NCBI GenBank assembly: GCA_050084985.1
Contig: JBITNC010000001.1
Span: forward strand, 205,220,001 to 205,284,000
Source: Nageia nagi
Lineage: Eukaryota; Pinophyta
DNA: 64,000 bases
Reading direction: 5' to 3'
Shown here: piece by piece, positions 45,671 to 58,727 of the stretch
Layout: each line of letters opens with the position of its first letter
How positions within the stretch are numbered: position 1 is the first letter of the stretch
Made by a program: the position numbers and the translations under genes
The notes under the pieces: model-generated
Database searches by the model: none
The model's input: only the letters and a program-made list of their open reading frames with translations
Told to the model about the DNA's origin: nothing

Positions 45671-46327
45671 CTTGACTACAATTTATGCAAAATACCAATC
45701 TAATGAAATCATTCCATCCATGGTGGCTCTAAACTATCCTTCTAGTAATATCCCATAAGTAATGGGCATATCAAATACTAGAATACTCATGAGTATCTTT
45801 CTAGTTGGCATGATGTCTTTGAATTTACCAACCATTTTCACATTTGACAAATCCATTTAGAAGAAATTATATTCACATTCAATATAATTTAGTTTCAAAA
45901 TCTAAGCTACTTTAAAAGGCATGATGTTATTTATAACCCCCAAGCCTAAGATACAATTATAGAATTTTCTATTATTCACCTACAAAGACATAAAATGAGG
46001 TTAGCCTAGCCAATTTTTGATAGGATACATAAACCTATTCCATAATATTGAAATTACCCATTATTAAATTCACACATGTTTTAACAAGTTTAATTACATG
46101 CAAGAGTTATTTCATAGGCTAAGAACCATTCTACAAGATTCATAGGATTGAAACATTAGCTATTTTCTTGGATAAATTTTCTACAACACTATATTTTAAA
46201 CTAAAAGGATCTTTCTTATTCTTCATAGTTTGTATTTCTTTGGATTTTCTTTGATCCTTATCTTGTTGTTGGCTTTGAAGTTTTATTTGCAATATGATCA
46301 TCATGGTATAACATTCAAAAGGTTCAT
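45671..46327 (-). pseudogene. Ty3-B protease and end of gag, decayed
   Basis: On the minus strand: DPFSLKYSVVENLSKKIANV (about 46155-46215) is the segment that precedes the protease in many plant Ty3 elements. Then VNNRKFYNCILGLGVINNIM (about 45920-45980) stands where the DSGAS site should be, altered to NNRKF. MDLSNVKMVGKFKDIMPTRK (about 45800-45860), ILVFDMPITYGILLEG and DGMISLDWYFA (about 45700-45770) follow, the latter just before TRG-1. Copia-2 cuts the gene on the right at 46327. Confidence 0.65.
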
Positions 46328-46651
46328 TGTTATCCTAAAAAATATTCTTTAGCATATTCCTACTATTTTCTTCCTAAATGAGACAAATGTAATATTGGTC
46401 TATTATTCAAGAAGGAGATTACAACATTATATAGGCAATGAACATGCCCAAAATAAAAATATTATTGAGATAAATGCTCAATTAATCAACTACAACTTAG
46501 GAAAAGACTATTTCTACTTCACACCTAGCATAAACCTAACAACTTGAGATTGAGTCAATGATGACTAATTCAAGAGGATACAATTTATTATAGAAAATGT
46601 TAAAATACTTTAAAATCTAGAACTTTAGGACCTTAGGAAAAATATCCAACA
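46328..46651 (-). repeat. Copia-2 3' LTR (about 324 bp)
   Basis: The minus strand runs TGTTGGATATTTTTCC...TTAGGATAACA. A TATA-like TATATAAT lies on the minus strand at about 46427-46434. Boundaries come from the polypurine tract on one side and resumed Ty3-B coding on the other; no second copy is in the window. Confidence 0.65.
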
Positions 46652-46662
46652 TTTCCCCCCTT
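46652..46662 (-). other. Copia-2 polypurine tract
   Basis: The minus strand reads AAGGGGGGAAA immediately before the TG of the LTR. Confidence 0.8.
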
Positions 46663-47320
46663 AACATTGAGAGGGTTGACTAAACAATCTCTCAACTTTA
46701 AATATTAAGCCGTAGCAACTCCTTTGGTGAAGATATCTACCATGTTATCCAAAGTGTTGTGATATCACAACTCAATCAAATTTTTCTCCACCATGTCTCT
46801 AATGAAGTGATACTTCATGTCAAAATGCTTTGACCTATTATGATGGATAGAATTTTGTGACCATCATATAGCACTCATATTTTCATAATGTAATATGGTA
46901 GGAATACTTTATCTCTCATCAATTTCATCAAGTACTTTTCTCAATCATAAGGTTTGGGCACTAGCACTTGTGATTACTATGTACTCAGCCTTGATATATG
47001 ATAGTTCTAGAATATTTTTGTTGTTAGAGCTCCATGTAATTAGTCCTAACCCAATACTAAAATAATTTTCTAAAGTGGATTTCAAATCATCTATGTTACT
47101 TCTCCAATCACTATCACTAAATCCAACCAGTTTTACATCATTAAATTTGTGCTAATGGATCTCATAATCTAATGTACCCTTTACATACCTCAATATTATT
47201 TTAGTTTCTTTTAGGTGAAGTTATAATGGATAAACCATATACCTTGATACTAGATAGAAAACACATTGAATATATGGCATTGTGTTGATGAGGAACATTA
47301 TACTCCCAAGCGTGCTCCTA
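46663..47320 (-). pseudogene. Copia-2 RNase H, decayed
   Basis: Minus-strand pieces: GFSDSDWRSNIDDLKST (about 47085-47135, first Asp), a LITWSSNNKNILELSYIKAE block (about 46980-47040, Glu), SIHHNRSKHFDMKYHFIRDM (about 46790-46850) and KNLIELWYHNTLDNMVDIFT (about 46720-46780). This is the classic copia C-terminus. A few stops. Confidence 0.8.
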
Positions 47321-48347
47321 TTAAGTGGTCTTGTTAACTTTTGATGGACCATATTCTTTGCTTAATTGTACCCCATGACCTATTGGAGGTGTAACTAACT
47401 TGTAATCTTCCATAGTAAACTTCTTTAGCATGTCTTGTGCATATCTACATTCACATATGAATATCTCATTTTTTTGATGTACTTCCATTCCTAAAAAGTA
47501 ATGCATCATACTTAGATCCTTCATTTTAAACTCTTACTTTATAGAGTTTTTGAACTCCTCATTCATGTTAGTATTACTACCCATGAATATTTTATCATCC
47601 ACATATAAGCACACAATGATTATGTCTTTACCTTTTACCATGTAGTAGAGAGTGGGTTCACTTTTGCTCCTAGTGAATCCATAGTCTTGTAAGTAGCCAT
47701 CAATACATGAGTACCATGCCCTTGGTTCTTGCTTTAGGCTATACAATTATTTCTTTAATTTGTATACAAGGTTATCATTATCTTGTTCTTCAAATCCTTG
47801 AGGTTATTGCATAAAAATATCTTAATTTAATTACCCATTAATAAAGTCACTTTTAACATCCATATGATTAATGTTCCACCCTTTGTAGGTAGCCAAAGAA
47901 AGCACTTGTCTAATAGTCTCTTACCTTGACACAGGAGAAAAGGTTTCCTTGTTTTCAAGCCCATAATTTTGAGAAAACCCCTTTGATAATAGCCTTTCCT
48001 TATATCTTTCAATTATCCCATTAGAATTTATCTTGGTATTATATATCCATTTACATCTAATACATTTCTTTCCCTGAGAAAGCTCCACTAGCTCCCATGT
48101 ATCATGACTTTCTACCATAAATTATTATTACATATGTTTTCATAACTAGGTGGCTCTAGTTCTACACTAGAAATTAAAGCATATTTTACAATTTCTTCTT
48201 TAGGGTCTTGGAAGTCTTCATCACTATGCATGTGCAAATTTTTAAGTCTTTTTAAGACTTCATTCATCTCACTATCTTGGCTCCTAGGGTACCTTATTTG
48301 AAAGTTGTTGTCCAACATTTAGAAATAAGGGTGATATTGGAGGGTTA
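47321..48347 (-). pseudogene. Copia-2 reverse transcriptase, decayed but with intact YVDD
   Basis: Three open stretches: 48118-47921 (ESHDTWELVELSQGKKCIRC, then KERLLSKGFSQNYG), 47746-47534 (MYSLKQEPRAWY, then IIVCLYVDDKIFMGSN with the YVDD box intact) and 47524-47321 (MKDLSMMHYFLGMEVHQKNE). Between the first two, a LD.K.AFLNG-type segment is broken. The piece 48112-48318 (SQDSEMNEVLKRLKN) is the variable linker between integrase and RT. LARD was inserted at its upstream end. Confidence 0.85.
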
Positions 48348-48352
48348 TTTTA
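48348..48352. repeat. LARD target-site duplication, left (TTTTA)
   Basis: Compare TTTGA at 62276-62280: four of five match, with Copia-2 coding on both outer sides. Confidence 0.5.
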
Positions 48353-49243
48353 TGTACCAACCCCATTACACCTAAAATTTTGAATACCTTCATAAATTTT
48401 GTAATGACCCACATAATTTCATTATTACTTGACTACTTTTAGAAAATTTGAATGTGATTGAGATCATGAGATGATTAATAATGAATGGTTATATGTAATA
48501 ATTTTTGTCAAATTGATTATGGCTTCAATATTGTTGTGACATAGATTATGAGTTGATTTAACATGAGAATTAGGCTGGAGATCCTAGGGAATTGAGATGA
48601 GTTGATTACAGGAACTGATTGGTAAGAGTAAGGAAATGATTGGTATTGATTTGCTAACAACCCATAGGCACCTTTGTATATTATATAGTTACATCTCATA
48701 ATTAATGTGTATGATAATTAATCCCTATGATTTGTATGTGGTTCATGTATGCACTAACAAAATTTACCTTGCAATATGGGTGGTCTCTATAGGTAAACTT
48801 GTGTGATAAAAATTTGATGTGCATGCTTGAATTACTTTGAAAAAAATTAATTAACTATTTTTGAAGTTGGAAGGAATATTATAAATATTTATATTTGAAA
48901 TTTTTACCAAATAATTTTAGTTTTATAAATAATAAAATTCTAGAGTTAGGTGAAAAACCAATTTAGGGATGAATACTATTTTGATATTTTGCAAAAATAA
49001 TGGAGGGAATATCTCCAGACATTTTTGTCTTTTATGTTAGATGTGTAAAATTATTGATAAACCTTTTCCATACATTTTGGTGCTTAATATGAGGTGTGCA
49101 AACTATTTTGTAGGACTTGGAATGTTCAAACAAATTTTTCAAAATCCTACCACAAAATAATGAAACCCCTACCCCTCACAAACAAAAAAAATGTGAGGTG
49201 AATAAATAGTTATGTTATTCGATGGACTATACCAATTTTTTGT

Positions 49244-49251
49244 TATAAATA
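49244..49251 (+). promoter_or_regulatory. LARD promoter candidate (TATA box, 5' LTR)
   Basis: TATAAATA occurs about 0.9 kb into the LTR and is conserved in the other LTR at 58720-58727, followed in both by a conserved CCCATTTTT-type and GGAGACCCAT block. The position would make U3 about 0.9 kb and the rest (R/U5) about 3.8 kb. Confidence 0.4.
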
Positions 49252-50094
49252 CCTAGGGGAATGATCATTTTCATACATCCCTTTCTCTTTTCCTAAATTT
49301 TGGAGACCCATTAAGAAAGTAATATCTTTCATTTTTCTAAATGTTTTTCTATCATTTTAGCCACTAGTACTAAAATGCTTAGTCTAGAACCTTGAGTTTT
49401 ATTTAAACATTTTTAGGTTTGTTTGAAGAATGGAGTGCTTATTTAAGAGTTTATGATAATAATAATAAGGTTCTTATTATTTTAACCCTTCATTATATTA
49501 CACCATTTGTGAGACATTGTAATGGTATAATACATTTGTATGTGAGCATAAGGTATACTTTATCTAGATGTGGATGGAGAAAGGTTAAATAATTTATTTT
49601 AAATTACTTATTTTATTTTAAATGGATTGGTTTATTTAAAATATTATGATTACATGTGATCAAATAGTATATTTTTCCATACAATAATGTTATATCTAGA
49701 AATAAGTGAACCATTTATTTAAAAATTCATTATTTTGGGTTGAAGTGATGGTCATGGGTGTAACTTCTTGATAATTCATGTTACTAGGTTACAAGCCTTT
49801 GTATTTTTATTAAAACATATTGAAGACCACTAAAATTCTATCCTATATATCCTTTGTGTGTAGTGTATCCTTGCATGAGTATTCTTTTGAGTCGCACATT
49901 CTATTATTGAGAGTCCTGCTTCTATTCTTATATTAATGAATGTTATACCCCTCTAAATTCTATAATGCAATTATTGAGATGTCTAAATGGTGAAAGTTAC
50001 ACTATGGAGATGCTCATATACCTTTTATTGAAATAAATTTTAAAATTTCTAGAATTTAGATTAATTATCATAACTAATGTTATCCTAAATCTAT

Positions 50095-51140
50095 TATACC
50101 TACTTTTGCAACTCCCATGGTGGCACACGCTGGAAGAATGTTGGTAAAGGATTGCAAAATTTGGCTTTGCTTCTATCAATTACATTTGCATAAAAGTATA
50201 TATATATTTATTTGAAAACCCATTTTATGTATATCATGTGATCTTTACAATCCACAAGACTACATTTTGATGAAGCATTTTGTTAAACAATTTGCATGCC
50301 CTTTTCATATATCCATCTTATGCATATCCTACAAGTGAATATCCTATAATCATTACAATCTATAAAATTATGTATCCATCATTCATCTTGTCAAATAATT
50401 CCTGGACCTTCTATGTTCTTTCATGTAGTACATACATGTATATTAAGGCATTCATAACCATAACATTTGATGAAAAACCATTTTCATCTACTCTTTGATA
50501 GATGTTCATACCTTCTTCTAGAAATTCCATGGTGACACATGCTTTAAGAATGCTAAAAAAGGATTATAGAGTTTGGCTCTACTTCTAAAAATTACATTTG
50601 CATAAAATTCTATATATCCTTCTCAAAAAATCTATTTTTGGTCCTATCATGTGATCATTGTGGTCCATAAGACTACATTTTGAAGAGGTATTTTGTCAAA
50701 CAATTCATAAGCTCTTCCAATGTATCCATTTTGGGCATATCATATGATCATTGCAAGCCATGAGATTACATTTTGATGAGGCATTTTATCAAAAAAAATT
50801 GTATACCCTTATAACTATCCATTTTGTGCATGATACTACATCTCAATGAGACATTTTTCAAACATATCATAGCCCTTATGATGAATCTATTTTGTACATG
50901 AGATTGCATTTAGATGAGGTATTTTATCAAACAATTCATTGACCTTTCTAACAGATCCATTTTGTACATGAAAATGCATTTAGATGAGACATTTTGTCAA
51001 ACAAATTAAACACCCTTCTAATGTATTCATTTTATGCATAACATGCAATCATTGCAATCCATGAGATTACATTTCGATGAGGCATTTTATCAAACAATTT
51101 GCAAACCCTTCCAACGCATCCATTTTGTTCATATACTACA
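50095..51140 (+). repeat. Degenerate tandem repeats inside the LARD 5' LTR
   Basis: Units of roughly 65-110 bp share GA(G/A)GCATTTT(G/A)TCAAACAATT and CC(A/T)TTTTGTGCATAT-like cores, seen near 50263, 50683, 50780, 50855, 50920, 50985 and 51077. A larger duplication is superposed: the CTCCCATGGTGGCACACGCT block at 50112 recurs as TTCCATGGTGACACATGCTT at 50525. The same structure lies in the 3' LTR. Confidence 0.65.
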
Positions 51141-53103
51141 AATGCATTATAATCCATGTGAAATGATATGATACATGCTTGAATCCCTTTAGCTTCCTAA
51201 GGTGATCCATATGAGGTCTAAAATTAGAAGGAAAAAATAAGTTTGAGGTCCTCCAATGGTACCTCATTATGGAAAATCAAACTCTATAAAAACTACACCT
51301 ATTATGATTTAATAAATCTTTTTAGCTTTAGCATTATTAGAGAACTAAACCATGGTTTTTTTTATCTCATAAATAAACATGAATTTATGACCTTTATAGT
51401 ATGGATAAAGGTAACATAAAACATGATTTAATGAATTAATGTGATAAATTATTCTCTTTCCCAGTTAAGGATATTATTTCTTTGATATAATTATTTATAA
51501 TGGATGGCTATAAAGTTGTCAACAAAATGATAAAATGATAGTTGCTTTATAAGTTAGAAAATATATAATAAAAGTTTATAAGGCATTTATAAATAAAATA
51601 ATTAAGAGAATTTTATTGAACTTATTTAGGTAATGGCTCATTGATATTCATATTTATTTGAATTGGTCTTGCACTTGAGGTATGACATTGTGAATGGTAA
51701 AATCTTACTCTATGATCAAGGAAAGAAGGTAGCTTTAGAGAAAGCATAAAACATCTTGAGATAAAAAATAGAGTATAACTTAATTTATTATGGCATGAAA
51801 TTAATTGAAAAAAAAATGAATGTATGGATGAGATATGGTGCATTTAGGGTAGGATGCATTATGGTCATAAGAAGAGTTGTCCTTATCCTCAATTGCTTAA
51901 AAAAATTTCATAGTGCTTATGACCAATCATGCTTGGAATTTTGGGATGATCGAGAAAAAGGATGATGGCAAGTAGATACATCATATGAAGATGAAACAAA
52001 GACCTTTCATGTAATAGCACTTCTTGGATGTGAACTACACAATTAATGTGTTGTATGTAATTTTATGGTGGGTTATTATTAGTTTCATTATGTTGATATT
52101 TTTATGATGTTAGTTAGGGCATAAGAGAATCAAATGTAATTAATTATCAAAAAGGGTACCAAGGAAAGTAGCCAACATGTCCATGATAAGTTATACTAAT
52201 TATAATTTATTCCATCCAATATGTATGTTTTTGCATTAAACTATAATACAAGAATCCTAATGTACTCAATGCTTTTATATGGATAGTTTGATGGTAAAGA
52301 AAAATTACCCTAGAGAATATTTAAGGATTCACTAGACCATTGAAATAATGGGATTGTGTTCAAATATATAGACATCCTTAATATGATTATTAATAAAAGT
52401 ATTAATTACCTACATAATTTTTGGAGTAACAAAGATGTTACAGTACATACTTCACACTCAAAAGAATTGTTAGGGTTTAAGTGAACAAATCTAATGGTAA
52501 GTTTATGAAAAAATAAATAATTCAAAGTAATAATTAAAGGATAATAAAATACTTAGGTTAATAATAACACTTGAATATGGAACTAGGACATCGATATGGA
52601 AAAGGAAACTTAATCAAATCCTTTATAGAATGCATGACACTTTTAAGATATATGTGTTGAAAGGATTACAAGTATTATAGAAGGATAAATAAATAAATAA
52701 GTTTAGGTAATATGAGATCCAATCATAATCATGAGATAAATAGATTGGATAAGCAAGAGAATTAATGAGCTATCAAACCTAGCCAGATATTATAGGTTGA
52801 AAAATTACTTTGAAATTTGAAATAGTGTACTCATGTGAAAGGAGATGCTACTCAAGTAAAATTAGAGCACATTCATCATGAAAATTGCATGCAAGTGAGG
52901 TGGGCTTGTGTGGTGAATGTGTCCTGATACTTAACTAGGAATAGTGATATATAGATATAGTGTGAGGAACAAAAAGGTATCATCAATATGGGATATTTGT
53001 TTCATGAATAATGATCCTCACATATGAGTTATTTATATATAAAAAAATGAGTCCAAAATTTTAATATTTGATGAGATGTAGCCTTAATGGGGTATCATTA
53101 CAT

Positions 53104-53116
53104 TGGTATCAGAGCA
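53104..53116 (+). other. LARD primer-binding site (initiator Met-tRNA)
   Basis: TGGTATCAGAGCA, a perfect match to the common plant primer site, one base after the LTR end. Confidence 0.9.
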
Positions 53117-56100
53117 AGAATAGATTATGATATGGGGTAAACTATATACTTAATTAGTCCTAATCTATTGTCTCTTATCTTATAGGAAACTTTAGAAACA
53201 TTGAGAGATGGGTTGGTCATGGACTTGGTTGCCTACCAAATTCAATATCTTATCCAATATTGAAGATGAAATTTCATTTTATGGTTTATGGGATACTTCA
53301 ACCAATGATACTTTAAGACTTGAAAGGGATATAACTGAATTACAAAGGATCAGATCCTAGGAACTATCCAAAAGAACTAGCGAGAGACATATTCCCTGAG
53401 AAAAACAAAATATATACTATATCTCTAACAAAAATGAATATCTAGTAAAGATAAATCAATATTCAAGATCCCTAGTTGAATGAAATAAATTTATAAAAGA
53501 AGTTATCTTTGGAGAAAGTGTAATTTAAGAACTCTATCTTTAAGTTATCTTTGGAGAAAGTTATAGAAGAACTCTACATGATGATTTTGATGGAGAAAGT
53601 GTAATTTAAGAAATTATACATTTAGAAAAGTCAATTCTCCTTATTATAGAATAAAATTAAATTTAGATCACACCACCACCTACTATTAGACCAAATCATG
53701 AAATGATTTTATGAACAGTGATAGAATGATTGAACTCAATGGGTGCTAATGTACATAAGGAAGATCTATGTTTCATCAAAGGGCTAGAATATATAATGGA
53801 CTATACCCAAGTAAATGTTTTACTATGTATGTAATGTAATATGATTTCAATAAAATTCTCATTTAACTTTGAGTATGATGATATAAATTAGAGATTTAGA
53901 ATGTATCTTAAATGTATGTTTTGACTACTACAGTATGGAAGGAAGAAAGAGATCATGAAAGGGAAATAAATGTAGAAAGAAGATAAAAGAGGAAGACACT
54001 AACAAATTTATAGATTTGGAAGATGATATAACCCTTCAAAACTCCTAGATCTACTAAAAAAAGGGAAGAAAAACCCATAACAAGAAACCATTCAAGATAA
54101 AGAAAATAATAAGACACTCAAAAAACCAAGTGCAAAAATGAGTTTTCCTCTCTTTTGTGGTAGGAATGTGCCTACCATCACTCTTAAAATCATCGATTAT
54201 CTTTGTGAAATGAGAAACAAGATTTTGGTATTAAATAAAGAACTCAAAGAAATGCTCACTAAGGAAGAAAATCTAGCTAGTAATTAAGAACAAATGAAAA
54301 GCAAGGATTTCTATATGTATTAAATAAAACTAAATCCTTTCGTAATGTAATGCTCACCCTTTATGTACCATCTCTATTCTATGAATATAATCAAAATATT
54401 ATGGATTATAAATATTGTTATAACTTTATTTATTAAGTAAAATTTCCACTAACAAGCCAAGTGGATAGCCTATAAAGTACTAGGAATTCACCCCAAAGAG
54501 GGATTCTTATGAATACATCATTGTTGATTGGAATTTTCATTTCCATTGACAAACCCAATAGATAGTAATCCTAGTTAGATAATTTTGAGTTTATATAATA
54601 AAATTTATTAATGTATAAATTAGAATTGAAGGATTTTGAATCTTGATTGGATGTACTATATGTAGGAGGGTCTAGAATACAAGCTATCGTATTTTGAGCT
54701 ATAGCTTAAAAGTGATAAAATGATGAAAATAGATGGGAAAGAATCCAATTTCCCTATCACATATAAATCATGATAGAGTAGGTACTCTCCCAAGGTAGAC
54801 ATTATTACTAAAGCATCCATGAAATAGTAAGGGATCCTGAACTTTCCCTAGGCAAAATAGAGGAGGGACCCATATATGTTATATGCCTCACCAAGAATGG
54901 ATTATAGGGAATATGGAGAATAACTCTCCAAGTTAAATTAGGATAGGAAAATATCTAAATAAAAAAGTGTAAATGCTTATTGGTTTCGAGTTGAATGATA
55001 ATGAAATAGCTAAAATTATTTGTAGGATATATAGAAATAATAGCTTAATCCTAATGAAGAAGGAAATCTATCACCTCTAAGGAATGTTATGATAAGAAAG
55101 TTGTACCCCATGATAGATAATATTTTTCTATATTCCATCAAGAATAGTAGCAATATGTGCTACAAGAGGATTCCTTCTATGAATCACCATGCATTGTTAG
55201 CAAAATGCATCGATATAACAGAAACTCTACCTATAAATTTATTACCTATCAAGATAAGAATGGATAATAATTACAATAATATGTATGAAAGTATTCTTAT
55301 GAGTGTAAGAAAATATAAAAACACTAAAATATATTCCATGAAATTATAGAGAGATAGTATTCATACCCTCTAAGAAGCATCTAATAAGATACTAAAGATA
55401 TTATTGAGGAATATTATGGTTGAAAAAGGCACAGTAAAATCTTGCAATTTAAGTTTATGTGTATGGTATCACATCCTACATAATTTATTAAACTTCTTAG
55501 GATTACACCACTTGTATAAAAGCATGTCAAATAACTAATTATGAATAATGGAAAAGATGCAAGCTATCATGGAGAATGAGTTTTTATGATAATAATTCAA
55601 GAACATAAAAGAACTAATAGGGAATCTTTGAAGAGAAATAAAATACTATGAAAGATTTTGAAATTTTATATATTTAGAGTGAAATAATTTGATGATTAAC
55701 CTCATTGACTAGGAGAAAAAGTCTATCAAATAAATACAAAGTGTGTAAGAATAGGCATTCATGCACCTTAGTGCCTCCTTACAGAAAATAGAAAAATGGA
55801 GGACTCAGGCTTGAAGGTATGAAAAGTTGTTATTTCAACATGGTATTAGGGTCTCTATGCAATCATCAAAGTCACTAAATGATAAGGGTAACAAGGAATA
55901 TGAACCTCAAATGGAGATCCAAATGGGACAAAGCTCCCATTTTCCCAATCTATTGATTGATCTAAATAAATGATTAATTTATGATGAATACTATTTTTGA
56001 ATGTTTATTTTATGTATTTTTAAATTATGATTAGGAAGTTGTAAAAATAGAGAAATGTCATGACAAATAATCATAAAATTCAATGTTTTCTTATTTGTCT

Positions 56101-57792
56101 TTCTGGTTTGAGCTATACATTTTTAGTGGGAAAGATGATAATAAATCAATAGTGAATCTAATAGTATTGCATGTAAGTGAAAATCTTATAAGAATGTGTT
56201 ACTAAGAAATTTGAGTAAGAAAAATATCCTTTGAGATAGAAAATGGTTTATTATGCCAAAAATTGATTATTTAAGGAGAATAAAGAGAATATCTTAGGAT
56301 TTAGAGAGATACTCTGAATCAAGAAAACATCATACTAATGATTGAACAAAATAAATTGGCAATAGAAAATGAAAGATCTCTTATCTGAGAATAGGAACTT
56401 CAGGAACAAGTTCAAACTATTCAAGAAAAATCATTAATGAGTATTAGCACTTACCTTAGATAGATTGAGTTTTGGAAAGAGAAAACTTGAGAGTATGAAA
56501 AACTTCTAGCTTATTTTGGGATAAATTTATTGTAGGATATGCTAATAAACCCTAATGATGGAAGTTTAGGTAACATCATACTTTCAATGCTAAGCATAAA
56601 TAGGGATGGATCCCTTAATGGTGAATACATTATTAATGTATTTAACTAATATTAAATATGTGATGTTACAATTAGCATTTACTATTAGTCCATATTTTTC
56701 TTGAAAAGAGAACTCTTTGTAGAATTATTACTAATTCAAACCTAAGAACTAAGAAAAAAGGGTATGAATCAATATTTTTAATTGATATTAGGATAAAATA
56801 AAGATTATTGATCTAATTTTATACCTATTATATCAAAAAAATATAATACCTAACATATACAAAACTATGATATTATTTAAACCTCACATGTATAAGGGTG
56901 AGGTGGCCATTAAATAAACTTTTGAAATATGGTTTAATGGCTAATAATGAAAAAACTATCTATTGTTAAACTTTATATTTTGAAAGATCATGTGAGGATC
57001 TATTATGAATGATAGATTATAAGTAATTTTTATGACTAAATCATATATTTTTTATGTTATTCAGAATGAAGTACATAAAAAATGATGATTTTATGATTAT
57101 TATATAATGAAGATTTGAAATAAAACACTGTGATGAGGAAGTTTTTACTTCCTAAATATATTTGAGTTCCCAAGATATGGGCACAAGATATCAAACCACT
57201 AGGGATACTAATTGATGGATATGGGTAGGTTATTCATCTTACCTTGAGAAAACGGGTAGTAACAAATAAATTTTCACTATATTGGGAGCGGATATAGGTT
57301 GCATTCAATTCTTATCATGGGTTAATAACTAGAAATAATGGTTATTCTAGGGGTGAAGTGCTTTACCCATAGTTTTATGGATGATTTACTCTTACATATG
57401 ATATAATATTATTTTGGATTAGTATCATCTTTGGTGATATGCACCCTAAGGTGAAACCAAAACCTAACACTATGATCAAATGGGAATCTATAGTTGATTG
57501 GTAAGCAAATAAAAATGGTGGAATCACAATAATGCATCCAACCTAATCCATGAAGGATTATGGAAGTGAACACCAAAAAAGAAGGGGTTGACCAATTACA
57601 ATAATTAATCAACCTAATCCACTTGAGGATCAATTGGACATTGACACAAACTCAAGTTGGATCATCTTAATGTCCCTTGATAATGTCAAATTTGATGTAG
57701 GAATTTGATTCACTATATTATTACATGATGCATATTTTTAGGTAATTTTATGAATTGAAAAGAAAGAAAACATAAAGGACTATGTTGTTCCT
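53117..57792 (+). other. LARD interior: traces of an unknown ORF, no pol
   Basis: Coding-like traces occur on the plus strand: an ATG at 53208 followed by GWSWTWLPTKFNILSNIED and open to about 53358, another protein-like stretch at 54130-54290, an open frame at 55089-55349, and a charged, Gln/Glu/Leu-rich, coil-prone stretch at about 56290-56560. All are broken by many stops. I recognise no gag or enzyme motif. The rest of the interior is AT-rich and unassigned. Confidence 0.5.
56290..56560 (+). pseudogene. LARD interior coiled-coil-like coding trace
   Basis: One frame reads NQENIILMIEQNKLAIENER, then ELQEQVQTIQEKSLMSISTY, then a WKEKT..YEKLLAYFGINLL-like segment with few stops. The regular spacing of Leu/Ile with Gln and Glu suggests a former coiled coil. 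Function unknown. Confidence 0.4.
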
Positions 57793-57804
57793 AAGAGGGG
57801 AGTA
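57793..57804 (+). other. LARD polypurine tract
   Basis: AAGAGGGGAGTA immediately before the TG of the 3' LTR. Confidence 0.75.
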
Positions 57805-58719
57805 TGTAACAACCTTGTTACACCAACAATTTTGAATGCCTTCAAAATTTTTATAATGATGGACCTAATTTCATTATGTATCGACTACTTTTGGAAAATT
57901 TGAATATGATTGAGATCATGAGATGACTAATAATGAATGGTTATATGCAATAATTTATGTCAAATTTATGATGAATTCGATATTGTTGTGACATAGATAA
58001 CGAGTTGAATTAACATGAGAATCATGTTGGAGATCCTAGGGAATTGAGATGAGTTGATTGTGGGAACAGATTAGTAAGAGTAAGGAAATGATTGGCATTG
58101 ATTCATTGACATCCCATAGGTATCTTTGTAAATCATATAGTTGCATTTCAACATTATTATGCATGATAATTAATCTTTATGATGTGTATGTGGTTCATGT
58201 ATCCACTAATAAAATTTACCTTATAGGATGGATGGTCTCCACAAGTAAACTTATGTACTAAAACTTTGATGTGCATGCTTGAATTGCTTTGAAAAAGAAA
58301 TAATTGACTATTTTTGAAGTTTAAAGGAATATTCTAAATATTTAAATTTGAAATTTTCACCAAAGAATTTTTGTCTTACAAATAATAAAATTCTAGGGTT
58401 AGGTGAAAATAAAATTTAGATACGAAGACTTTTGGTTTTTTGTGGTAATTGAAAGGCTATTTTGGTATTTGCAAAAATAATGAAGGGAATATCTCCATAC
58501 ATTTTGGTATTTTATGTTAGGTATGTAAAATTATTGAAAAACTTTTTCCATACATGGTGCTTAATATGAAGTATATGAACTATTTTGTTGGACTTGGAAC
58601 TTACAAACAAATTTGTCAAAATCCTACCATAAAATAATGAAACCCCTACCCCTCATGAATAAAAAAATGTGAGGTGGACAAATAGTTATATTTTTGGATG
58701 GACTATACCAAATTTTTGT

Positions 58720-58727
58720 TATAAATA
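58720..58727 (+). promoter_or_regulatory. LARD TATA box, 3' LTR copy
   Basis: TATAAATA at the position equivalent to 49244-49251. Confidence 0.4.

Larger units (their letters stand above)
46328..48347 (-). mobile_element. Copia-2, 3' part (LTR, RNase H, RT), inserted in Ty3-B gag-protease
   Basis: A minus-strand Ty1/copia element whose 3' LTR ends inside Ty3-B at 46328. It continues to 48347, is interrupted by the 13.9-kb LARD element, and resumes at 62281 with integrase, protease and gag running past the window end. The 5' LTR is outside. The left flank TTCAT (46323-46327) would be its target duplication. Confidence 0.85.
48353..53102 (+). repeat. LARD 5' LTR (4750 bp)
   Basis: Starts TGTACCAACCCC and ends CATTACA. 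It is collinear with 57805-62275: the blocks around 48430-48500 and 57900-57960, 49240-49330 and 58715-58805, and 52890-53100 and 62070-62275 correspond clearly. It holds about 180 bp (49735-49915) that the other copy lacks. No coding sequence is recognised; small open frames (48517-48699 -, 49997-50179 -, 50280-50498 +, 51622-51843 -) look like chance. Confidence 0.85.
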
